This document shows, in pieces, positions 7,158-13,601 of a DNA stretch of 20,073 nt. Made by a program: the position numbers and the translations under genes. This DNA is from QHBQ01 sp038230695 (GTDB lineage: Bacteria > Chloroflexota > Chloroflexia > QHBQ01). How positions within the stretch are numbered: position 1 is the stretch's first letter; each line of letters begins with the position of its first letter. The DNA lies in assembly GCA_038230695.1 (NCBI GenBank), contig JBBRMT010000063.1, positions 1 through 20,073 on the forward strand. Direction: 5' to 3'. The notes below the pieces were generated by a model. The model was given only the letters and a program-made list of their open reading frames with translations. It did no database searches and was not told where the DNA came from.

Positions 7158-7679
7158 TTGTATCCAACGCACGAAAGCCGCATCCTGGTCGAACTGTTCA
7201 CCGTTGATCATCGTATCACCGGCTATATATCGTCGCGCCAGAGCCGCCTGCTCGATGAGTTGAACACCGCTGGCCTCTCCCACCTGCTGCTCACTGAGGT
7301 GAACAGCACAAACCTGCACGGCCCGCTTACCCAATCGGTCAGCATTGCCACGCTGCGAATCAACCGCAGTGCTGTTCTGTTCGTTATCCCCCACGATAGC
7401 GAGGGGCAGCCTTCGGGCCAGCGCATCTACTCTTACGTTGCCAAGAGGCAACTGCCGCTCTATGTGATTATGACCAACTTCGAGTTGAGCGGCAATGCCC
7501 ACTTTGGCACCGCCAGCCTGAACGTGCGCGATGCGCTGCTCGATCTGCCCGGCACAAACTTCACCCCGCTTACCGATGTAACCGTCAGCTTTCTCGCCAA
7601 GCCGCATATCACCCTGCAAAGCCCCATTGTAGGCATCAACAAGGCGCTAATTCAGGCGGTAGGGCTGATCGAGGAGTGA
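7158..7679 (+). CDS. Uncharacterised protein with apparent internal repeat, in the bactofilin cassette
   Basis: 173 residues from a TTG start with AGAGGAG six bases upstream. No signal peptide or membrane segment is visible. The protein seems built from two related halves: residues 8-50 (ELFTVDHRITGYIS … RLLDELN … LLLTEVNS) and 101-145 (YVIMTNFELSGNAHFG … VRDALLDLP … FTPLTDVTVS), each a strand pair, an R-x-x-D-x-L-like helix and another strand. This recalls small domains annotated as DUF6812-like, but that is a weak recollection. It starts 56 bp after the bactofilin stop and ends before the terminator at 7713, so it belongs to the same transcript. A role in bactofilin assembly or wall growth is only inferred from position. 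Confidence 0.65.
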   Translation: MYPTHESRILVELFTVDHRITGYISSRQSRLLDELNTAGLSHLLLTEVNSTNLHGPLTQSVSIATLRINRSAVLFVIPHDSEGQPSGQRIYSYVAKRQLPLYVIMTNFELSGNAHFGTASLNVRDALLDLPGTNFTPLTDVTVSFLAKPHITLQSPIVGINKALIQAVGLIEE

Positions 7680-7681
7680 GG

Positions 7682-7709
7682 GGTGATTGGTGATTGGTGA
7701 TTAGTGACA
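7682..7709. repeat. Heptamer tandem array (GGTGATT x3 plus AGTGACA)
   Basis: Three exact GGTGATT units (7682-7702) and a degenerate fourth follow the stop codon of the preceding gene. Unit length equals that of arrays at 9160, 14942, 15021 and 15793, though the unit sequence differs. Confidence 0.7.
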
Positions 7710-7712
7710 ATA

Positions 7713-7740
7713 AGCCTCTTCGCGTTCTTGCGGAGAGGCT
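7713..7740. terminator. Bidirectional stem-loop terminator between convergent genes
   Basis: AGCCTCTTCGC (7713-7723) pairs with GCGGAGAGGCT (7730-7740) over 11 bp with one G-T wobble and a 6-base loop. CTTTACTTTAT follows on the + strand. It lies between the bactofilin cassette (+) and the nicotinate phosphoribosyltransferase gene (-, stop at 7775), so it could serve both. Confidence 0.65.
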
Positions 7741-7774
7741 CTTTACTTTATATGGATCACGACATAAGGCTCCG

Positions 7775-9133
7775 CTACCAGCTGATCTGCTCCAACGCAG
7801 GATTGTCGCAGGCGCGGCGGCCCAGCTTTGCCAGGTCATACCAATGATCCGCGATCTTGACCCGCACGATGTCGGAAGTGTAATCGTTGTTGGTGTTGTT
7901 ATCATCGCAGTTGTTGAGCAGGCTGCTGCCCACCCCGTAGATGTCGGCTGGCACGGCCAGCGCCTCGAACTGGCGGATCTTCTCCGGAGTGAACCCGCCA
8001 GTCACCACAATCTTGACGTTGTGACACCACTGCTGCGCCGGCGTTCGCCAATCCGCCTCAAGCTCCCAGTCTTGCCAGGCATTGTCAATCGCTTTCCGCA
8101 TGGCAAAGACGAGGCGGGGGTTTACCCCCATGTCCAGCTTTTTGTCGCCCAGAGGCTCGACGCTGGCATCACGCATATTGCCACCCGTATCGGGGCGCAC
8201 CCCGGCCAGGATGTAGCGTTTGGCCTGCTCGACTTCACCCGTGTCCATCAGTTGCTTGTATTTGGCAAACATTCGCTGCATCACTGCTAGGGAAGCGCCA
8301 ACGCAATCGTTGTTGAAGTCCACCAATGCGATGCGGGGGATGCTGGCGGGTCGAGTGGCGGCGAAGGCCATCACCGTTTCGGTAGTGTCGCCCAGGAAGC
8401 AGGCAATAGCGGCATGGGCAATCGTGCCACCACCCGCTCCGCCCCACCAGTCGCCCTGCGCGTCGGTGCTGACCGAGGAGCTAAGGTCGTTGCCGCGCTT
8501 CTGGTTGGATAGCTGCACGGCAATATGGTAGGCGTAGCCATCGGCGGCCTGTACCTCATGGGCATCGAAGCGGGCGGGGAAGAAAAGCACCTGCTTGCCG
8601 TTAGCCGCCTGCATCACGTTGTGGACGTTAGTGGCAATGCGGCTGCCCCGTGTCAACGCGCCCAGCGTTGGGGTTTCGAGGATGGCGAAGTCGCGGTAGC
8701 GGCCCCGCACCTTGATCACAGGGAAGACATGGCCGGGGTCGCCATCGTATTGCACGATAGTGCCATCCTGCACCGCAGTTACCTCCAGCTGATCGTAGGT
8801 GTTGACGAACTCACCCTGCGCGTCGAAGTAGCCGCTGCAGGTCTTAAGCATCGCCAGCGCCTTGTCCACCCCCACCACCACGCTGTATGGGGCGCGGCGG
8901 GTGAACCACTGCATCTCCACCTCGATGTTGCCCACATCAATCTGGCTGAGGTCAACGCCAATATCGCTGAGGTCGGGGTTGCTGCCGCCGAAGCGGTAGC
9001 CCTGCCCCGCCAGTTCGCTCAACACCGCGACGATATTATCGAAGTATTTGTCCGAGTACCAGCCTCGCCGCATCCGTTCCACGTCCAGTTTGAATATCTC
9101 TGGCGCTAGCCGCTTGCCGTCCAATACGCTCAT
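7775..9133 (-). CDS. pncB: Nicotinate phosphoribosyltransferase
   Basis: 452 residues. The ATG at 9133 follows GGGGGT at good distance; the longer open frame to 9295 runs through a heptamer array and the promoter, so it is rejected. Family features: N-terminal LDVERMRRGWYSDKYF (16-31), ETPTLGAL..GSRIATNVHNV (153-173), FFPARFDAHEVQAADGYAY (184-202), the phosphate-loop-like GGGTIAHAAIA at 234-244, LVDFNNDC, IVVTGGF and YGVGSSL near the C-terminus. The enzyme joins nicotinate and PRPP to form nicotinate mononucleotide, the entry step of the Preiss-Handler NAD salvage pathway, in the cytoplasm. The nicotinamidase-like protein at 502-1311 could supply nicotinate. The gene is a single unit with its own promoter and shares a terminator with the bactofilin cassette. 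Confidence 0.9.
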   Translation of the reverse strand: MSVLDGKRLAPEIFKLDVERMRRGWYSDKYFDNIVAVLSELAGQGYRFGGSNPDLSDIGVDLSQIDVGNIEVEMQWFTRRAPYSVVVGVDKALAMLKTCSGYFDAQGEFVNTYDQLEVTAVQDGTIVQYDGDPGHVFPVIKVRGRYRDFAILETPTLGALTRGSRIATNVHNVMQAANGKQVLFFPARFDAHEVQAADGYAYHIAVQLSNQKRGNDLSSSVSTDAQGDWWGGAGGGTIAHAAIACFLGDTTETVMAFAATRPASIPRIALVDFNNDCVGASLAVMQRMFAKYKQLMDTGEVEQAKRYILAGVRPDTGGNMRDASVEPLGDKKLDMGVNPRLVFAMRKAIDNAWQDWELEADWRTPAQQWCHNVKIVVTGGFTPEKIRQFEALAVPADIYGVGSSLLNNCDDNNTNNDYTSDIVRVKIADHWYDLAKLGRRACDNPALEQISW

Positions 9134-9159
9134 CTTATTACCCCCGCTCTTGAAATCAA

Positions 9160-9194
9160 GAATGTAGAATGTAGTATGTAGAATGTAGTATGTG
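9160..9194. repeat. Heptamer tandem array (GAATGTA / GTATGTA), five units
   Basis: Units in order: GAATGTA, GAATGTA, GTATGTA, GAATGTA, GTATGTG. The array lies in the predicted 5' leader of the pncB transcript, about 27 bp upstream of its start codon. Confidence 0.75.
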
Positions 9195-9266
9195 GATTGC
9201 CGCGCATATTGCAGCAGGCTGGCATCCAAGTTCACTGGTGTTACTGTTACACTATCTGCTGGCGGA

Positions 9267-9295
9267 ATGATACCGTATTTGCCCTTTGCTGTCAA
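9267..9295 (-). promoter_or_regulatory. Sigma-70-type promoter of pncB
   Basis: Read on the - strand: perfect TTGACA (9290-9295), 17-bp spacer, TATCAT (9267-9272). Transcription would start near 9260, giving a leader of about 125 nt that includes the heptamer array. Confidence 0.72.
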
Positions 9296-9351
9296 GGACG
9301 CTTTACATATTGGGTGAATAAGTAGGCTGATTATAGGGGAAGCGAGAGCAA

Positions 9352-9375
9352 GCGTCCGCTAATTAGAGCGGACGC
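9352..9375. other. Inverted repeat GCGTCCGCT / AGCGGACGC
   Basis: A perfect 9-bp stem with a 6-base loop (AATTAG). No T-run follows on either strand. It lies between the divergent promoters of pncB and the methyltransferase gene, about 55 bp upstream of the + strand -10 element. A regulator binding site or a structured repeat are both possible. Confidence 0.5.
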
Positions 9376-9427
9376 GATCAGCAGCTACAACTATGGTATT
9401 AGATCACCCCCGCTAAACGTTTGCGCT

Positions 9428-9436
9428 TGGTATAAT
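9428..9436 (+). promoter_or_regulatory. Extended -10 promoter element (TGGTATAAT)
   Basis: A perfect TATAAT (9431-9436) preceded by TG plus one base. No good -35 hexamer is found at 17 bp, which is normal for extended -10 promoters. It would give a leader of about 60 nt for the methyltransferase gene starting at 9502. Confidence 0.5.
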
Positions 9437-9501
9437 AGTTGGTGGTATCGGCCTCGAACCTGGACCGCGCCAATTAAAGCTAGAGTAAAGGAGACAAGCC
9501 A

Positions 9502-10299
9502 GTGCAGAATAACAAGAAGGCCATTTTGTGGAACCCTGAACAGTATCATCGCTACAACGATGAGCGTAGCCGCCCCTTCTTCGAGCTACTCGCCCAGGTG
9601 GATGCGCCCACCGCGCACACCATCGCCGATCTCGGCTGCGGGCCGGGGGAACTGACTGCCACCCTGGCCGAACGCTGGCCTGATGCCCGCATATATGGGG
9701 TGGATAACTCGGCGGAGATGCTGGCTGCGGCGGAAAAGCACGCCATCCCTCAACATCTCAGTTTCGAGTTGGCTGATGCTGCTAGCTGGCAGCCGCCCGC
9801 CCCACTTGATCTGCTCGTCTCCAATGCCACCTTGCATTGGCTGCCCAACCATGATCAGCTGTTGCCGCATCTGGTCAGTCTGCTTGCGCCGCAGGGTGTG
9901 TTCGCCTTTCAGGTGCCTGGCAACTTCGACTATCCCAGCCACACTATCCTGAAGCAGCTTCGCACCAGCCCACGCTGGGCCGACAAGCTGGGTTGGGGCG
10001 CGGATCGCAGCGCCTCGTCCCAGCCGCCCACCTGGTACTTCGAGCTACTCAGTGGCCTGGGGATGAAGGTCAACGCCTGGGAGACCACCTACCTGCACGT
10101 GCTGCCAGGCGAAGACGCAGTGCTGCAGTGGGCCAAGGGTACAGCACTGCGCCCGGTCATATCCGCGCTCATTGCCGATGAGCAGGCTGAGTTCACCGCT
10201 GAGTACGCCGCTCAACTCCGTGCCGCTTATCCCCCCCGCGAGTACGGCACGCTGTTCCCCTTCCGTCGCATCTTTGTGGTGGCGCAGAGGTCAAGCTGA
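9502..10299 (+). CDS. Class I methyltransferase, trans-aconitate 2-methyltransferase-like
   Basis: 265 residues from a GTG start with AAAGGAG about 8 bases upstream. The N-terminus (LWNPEQYHRYNDERSRPFFELL) matches the W-x-P-x-x-Y…R-x-RP pattern of Tam enzymes. SAM motif I is ADLGCGPGELT (42-52), the acidic residue that ends the next strand is in YGVDNSAEML (65-74), and SNATLHWLPNHDQLL (107-121) is characteristic of this family. The C-terminal half (PPTWYFELLSGLG … WETTYLHVLPGEDAVLQWAKGTALRPV) also fits Tam. The reaction would be SAM-dependent methyl esterification of trans-aconitate, a waste product that inhibits the citric acid cycle. Substrate is inferred from similarity. It appears to be transcribed alone. 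Confidence 0.85.
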   Translation: MQNNKKAILWNPEQYHRYNDERSRPFFELLAQVDAPTAHTIADLGCGPGELTATLAERWPDARIYGVDNSAEMLAAAEKHAIPQHLSFELADAASWQPPAPLDLLVSNATLHWLPNHDQLLPHLVSLLAPQGVFAFQVPGNFDYPSHTILKQLRTSPRWADKLGWGADRSASSQPPTWYFELLSGLGMKVNAWETTYLHVLPGEDAVLQWAKGTALRPVISALIADEQAEFTAEYAAQLRAAYPPREYGTLFPFRRIFVVAQRSS

Positions 10300-10380
10300 T
10301 GCCACGGCTTCCTGCTCGTCAACCGCCTCTTCCCAGCGGGATGTGTTACACGTTATTGGCTGGCTAGATCGCGTATCAGG

Positions 10381-10400
10381 GGGTCAACGCCCGCCCCTAC
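10381..10400. repeat. Copy of dispersed element (GGGTCAACGCCC then GCCCCTAC)
   Basis: Within the 258-bp gap after the methyltransferase gene, GGGTCAACGCCC is followed by GCCCCTAC, the end also found in the element at 1340-1353. Apart from this and a ribosome binding site near 10543, nothing else was recognised in the gap; no clear promoter could be placed. Confidence 0.35.
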
Positions 10401-10557
10401 GACTACCCCACTATTTGTATCTTACTCACCCCTCGCGTGGAAACAAAACGCAGGGTAGAGGTGTAATTTATCATGTCCCATCGCAGCTACCTTTTCGGTG
10501 CAGGCAGGTTGATTTTGCGCGTTGCATACCAGGTGAAGAAAAGAGGAAAGTTAGCGG

Positions 10558-12636
10558 ATGACGAAGAAGCGTATTACCTTCCCCGTCGTAATGATTGTCG
10601 TGGTTGCCGTGTTGCTAGCTCCAATCACTAGTCTTGCTTACGATTGGCAGCAGTTCGGGGGCAACCCCTCCCACAGTGGCAACAATTCGAGCGAAGTGAA
10701 TATCACCCGTGCGAACCTGGGCAGCATGGAGCTACGCTTTCAGGTTAACTTGCCAGAAGCCACCGACGGTACGTCCGCCTACCTGAGTAATGTCACTACC
10801 CCTGGCGGAGTACACAATCTCCTTTTCGTCACCACCAAAGCAGGGCGGCTCGTCGCACTCGATGCCAGTAGCGGCCAGCAGATCTGGACACAGCAGGCCG
10901 ACACTCAGCCTCAATTCACCACCTCCTCACCCGCTGTTGACACCAACGGCAAGTTTGTTTACAGCTATGGGCTGGATGGCTACGTTCATAAATACCAGGT
11001 GGGCGATGGCGCTGAGGTGAAGGATGACAATTGGCCGGAGCTAGCGACCCTTAAACCAGAGTTGGACAAGGAATCCTCATCCCTTTCGATTGCCACCGCC
11101 CGCAGCGGCGTTTCCTACCTTTACGTTACTACCGCAGGCTTCGCTGAGGATGTGGGCGACTACCAGGGCCACATTACCACAATTAACCTGACCGATGGTT
11201 CGCAACACGTTTTCAACGCTGTGTGTAGCGACCAGCCAGTTCACTTTGTAACTGATGGCACGCCCGATTGCAGCCAGCAGCAGGCAGGCATATGGGCGCG
11301 GGCCGGAGTTGTATACGACCCCGAAACTGATAGGATTTATGCAGTAACCGGCAATGGCGACTATAGCGGAGACAAGGGTGGCTACGATTGGGGCGATACC
11401 GTCCTCGCGCTTAATCCCGATGGTACCGCCCCTGGCAACAAGCCGCTCGATAGTTATACCCCCACCAACTATCAGGAGTTGGCGGACGAGGACCAGGATC
11501 TGGGCAGCAGCAGCCTGGTTATCCTGCCAACGGTAGCGGGGAGCAAGTATCCACACCTGGCGGTAGTGGCGGGCAAGGATGCCAACCTGCGCCTAATCAA
11601 CCTCGACGATATGAGCGGGCAGAGTGGGGCGGGGCATCTGGGCGGCGAGTTGCAGGTAGTTCATCTCGACCTGGGTGGTGCGGTGCTGCCCACGCCCGCC
11701 GTCTGGCGCAACCCTGCTGATGGCAGCGACTGGTTGTTCGTCACCAACTACGGCTCGATCAGCGGCTGGCAATTGACGCTGGCTGGCGGTCAACCTAAGC
11801 TGGCGAAGCGTTGGTCACTTGGCCCCAACGGTTCATCGCCAATTGTGGCAAATGGTATCCTCTATTGCGCCAGCAGCAACAAGGTTTACGCGCTCGACCC
11901 CACCAGCGGCCAACCTCTGTGGCAGGCCACCGACATCGGCACAATCCACTGGCAGAGTGTGGTGGTGGCGAACGGGGCGCTTTATATCGCCGATGAGGAA
12001 GGCCATCTCACCGCCTACACCCCCAATGGCGTTGACCCGACTACCCTATCCGCGCCTAATAGCACTGCTACGCCAGATACCAGCAGCCACAACTTCACCG
12101 AGACCGGCCATACTGTCAGCGGCAAGTTCTGGCAATACTGGCAGGCTAATGGCGGGTTGGCCCGCTTTGGCTACCCCATCTCCGACCTGCTTACCGAGGT
12201 GTCCGCCCTTGACGGTAAGAGCTATCAGGTACAATATTTCGAGCGGGCCGAGTTCGAGTTGCACCCCGAAAACCAGCCGCCCTACGATGTGCTGCTAACT
12301 CAGCTTGGCACCTTGCTCTACCAGCAGCATTATCCTAACGGCACCCCCGCAGCGCAGGCCAGCGCCGACAATGCCTATCTCTTCAACGCCACGGGCAAGA
12401 CAGTTGGCGGCAGCTTCCGCGCCTACTGGGAGGCGTATGGCGGGTTGGCGCAGTTTGGCTTCCCCATCAGCGACCAGTTTCAGGAGCAGAGTACGCTGGA
12501 CGGCAAGACTTACACGGTGCAATATTTCGAGCGGGCCGAGTTCGAGTATCATCCAGAGAACGCTGGCACGCAGTACGAGGTGCAACTTGGTCAACTTGGC
12601 ACCCTCCGCTATCAGCAGAAGTATGCGAATGGCTAG
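10558..12636 (+). CDS. Secreted PQQ-type beta-propeller protein with two C-terminal Chloroflexota-type repeats
   Basis: 692 residues; ATG after AGAGGAAAG. A Sec signal peptide (MTKKRITFPVVMIVVVAVLL…) with probable cleavage after SLA at residue 27 indicates export. Residues about 28-500 show quinoprotein-like blades: DWQQFGGNPSHSG, LVALDASSGQQIW, FVYSYGLDGYVHKY, VYALDPTSGQPLW and ALYIADEEGHLTAY. Two ~84-residue modules follow at 513-595 and 609-692, each with YW..xGGLAxFGYPISD (or FPISD), LDGKxYxVQYFERAEFE, HPEN and QLGTLxYQQ. A 27-nt stretch is identical in both (12232-12258 and 12520-12546). The propeller may bind ligands or proteins; enzymatic activity is not evident. The C-terminal modules may be wall- or surface-binding, as suggested for LGFP-like repeats. 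Confidence 0.85.
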   Translation: MTKKRITFPVVMIVVVAVLLAPITSLAYDWQQFGGNPSHSGNNSSEVNITRANLGSMELRFQVNLPEATDGTSAYLSNVTTPGGVHNLLFVTTKAGRLVALDASSGQQIWTQQADTQPQFTTSSPAVDTNGKFVYSYGLDGYVHKYQVGDGAEVKDDNWPELATLKPELDKESSSLSIATARSGVSYLYVTTAGFAEDVGDYQGHITTINLTDGSQHVFNAVCSDQPVHFVTDGTPDCSQQQAGIWARAGVVYDPETDRIYAVTGNGDYSGDKGGYDWGDTVLALNPDGTAPGNKPLDSYTPTNYQELADEDQDLGSSSLVILPTVAGSKYPHLAVVAGKDANLRLINLDDMSGQSGAGHLGGELQVVHLDLGGAVLPTPAVWRNPADGSDWLFVTNYGSISGWQLTLAGGQPKLAKRWSLGPNGSSPIVANGILYCASSNKVYALDPTSGQPLWQATDIGTIHWQSVVVANGALYIADEEGHLTAYTPNGVDPTTLSAPNSTATPDTSSHNFTETGHTVSGKFWQYWQANGGLARFGYPISDLLTEVSALDGKSYQVQYFERAEFELHPENQPPYDVLLTQLGTLLYQQHYPNGTPAAQASADNAYLFNATGKTVGGSFRAYWEAYGGLAQFGFPISDQFQEQSTLDGKTYTVQYFERAEFEYHPENAGTQYEVQLGQLGTLRYQQKYANG

Positions 12637-12650
12637 CAAAGGAGCAGAAA

Positions 12651-12938
12651 ATGGCGCTCAAATGGGAATACTGGACCTGTTTTCTGTCGGCTGATGCGGC
12701 GAAGCAAACGGACTTTCTGAAGCAGCAGTTCCCGAACTGGGACGTGCCGAAGTACACGCCGCAGTCAATGATCCCTGGGCTGGATAAGTTCGGCGATGAA
12801 GGTTGGGAGCTTGTCCACATGGAGCCGGTCGCAGTCGGCGACAATCTCGATGTATATGAGGGTGGTAGCAGCACGATGGGAGTTTATACTGCGGTTTACT
12901 TCTGCGTGTTCAAGCGCCCCAAGCAGCCGCTGGGCTAA
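12651..12938 (+). CDS. Small DUF4177-like protein
   Basis: 95 residues; ATG with AAAGGAG eight bases upstream, 14 bp after the stop of the propeller gene, so co-transcription is likely. No signal peptide or membrane helix. GDEGWELVHMEPV (48-60) followed by a final strand YFCVFKRP (83-90) matches the core of DUF4177-type proteins, which are small alpha/beta proteins of unknown function. The N-terminus WEYWTCFL fits the first strand. The stop codon abuts the stop of the convergent HAD gene with no base between them. Confidence 0.7.
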   Translation: MALKWEYWTCFLSADAAKQTDFLKQQFPNWDVPKYTPQSMIPGLDKFGDEGWELVHMEPVAVGDNLDVYEGGSSTMGVYTAVYFCVFKRPKQPLG

Positions 12939-13559
12939 TCACAGCGGTTGCCCCTCAGCCTCCAGGTATGTCTGAATATCGGCGATAGCCTGGGCGGTAT
13001 CCTTGAAGAGAATAGCATGGATACCAAACTCGCGGGCCACGACTACACTCTGCTCGACATCATCCAGGAAGATGATTTCTGCTGGATGCACACCTATGCG
13101 CTCACAAGTCAGTTCAAAGATACGCCTTTCAGGCTTACTAGTTCCCTCCTCATGGGAGTAAATAATGAGGTCGCACATCTCGGCAAAGTGGTAGCTCTGC
13201 TGCTCTTTGCCCCTGGCACCAGCAAAGCTGTTGCTAAGGATGGCGGTTTGATAGCGAGGGCGTAGGCTAGCGAAGTAGGTAGCAAGATCGATGTTGAGTT
13301 CGCCGAGATACTCTTTCCATAGGTCGTACATAAATGAGTCTAGTTGCACTCGATCCAACCCCATGATCTTGCCTATGCTCTGTTCCACTTCCTCCTCCGA
13401 TATTTTACCGGAGCTACCATCTCTCCACACGCCCATGAGTCGTTCATCCAACTCCCCTGGTTTCAGATGCAAACGTGCCTCCCACTTTGCCTTCCAACCA
13501 GTCTTAGGCGTGATCTCCAGTACCCCGCCTATATCAAAAACAATCGCTCGAATAGCCAT
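12939..13559 (-). CDS. HAD-superfamily hydrolase, subfamily IA
   Basis: 206 residues; ATG at 13559 with AAAGG nine bases before it. Motif I is FDIGGVLE with nucleophile Asp9; the acid/base Asp usually two residues on is Gly11, as in YihX-like members. Motif II is AILSNSFAG (about 106-114), motif III Lys is in TSKPERRIF, and motif IV is IFLDDVEQSV. The helical cap between motifs I and II is of the C1 type. Substrate unknown; candidates are sugar phosphates or other small phosphate esters. It begins 42 bp after the CCA-enzyme stop on the same strand and is the last gene of that run. Confidence 0.85.
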   Translation of the reverse strand: MAIRAIVFDIGGVLEITPKTGWKAKWEARLHLKPGELDERLMGVWRDGSSGKISEEEVEQSIGKIMGLDRVQLDSFMYDLWKEYLGELNIDLATYFASLRPRYQTAILSNSFAGARGKEQQSYHFAEMCDLIIYSHEEGTSKPERRIFELTCERIGVHPAEIIFLDDVEQSVVVAREFGIHAILFKDTAQAIADIQTYLEAEGQPL

Positions 13560-13601
13560 AGCTGTATGCCTTTCTATGCTCTCGGATCAGCTGATTCCCT
13601 C

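Larger units (their letters stand above)
9134..9501. other. Divergent intergenic region between pncB and the methyltransferase gene
   Basis: These 368 bases carry no convincing gene. From left to right they hold a heptamer array (9160-9194), the pncB promoter on - (9267-9295), a 9-bp inverted repeat (9352-9375) and an extended -10 element on + (9428-9436). Both flanking genes therefore appear to be controlled from here. Confidence 0.7.

Noticed and set aside
6523..7619. - strand open frames opposite the bactofilin gene and its downstream gene
   Set aside because: They mirror two supported + strand genes, including the bactofilin beta-helix repeats, and show no recognisable domain.
9134..9295. 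N-terminal extension of nicotinate phosphoribosyltransferase
   Set aside because: It would run through the promoter and heptamer array, while the ATG at 9133 has a good ribosome binding site and fits the family start.
9440..9475. tRNA T-arm-like sequence (GGTTCGAGGCC on the - strand)
   Set aside because: No matching 5-bp T stem, anticodon arm or acceptor stem can be folded around it.
10172..10561. + strand open frame of 129 codons overlapping the end of the methyltransferase gene
   Set aside because: The first part is a shifted reading of the methyltransferase, the remainder is intergenic sequence with a dispersed repeat, and no start signal is present.
13586..13595. Palindrome ATCAGCTGAT between the HAD and CCA-enzyme genes
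   Set aside because: Ten bases of perfect symmetry without flanking arms or a T-run is not enough to call an operator or a terminator.
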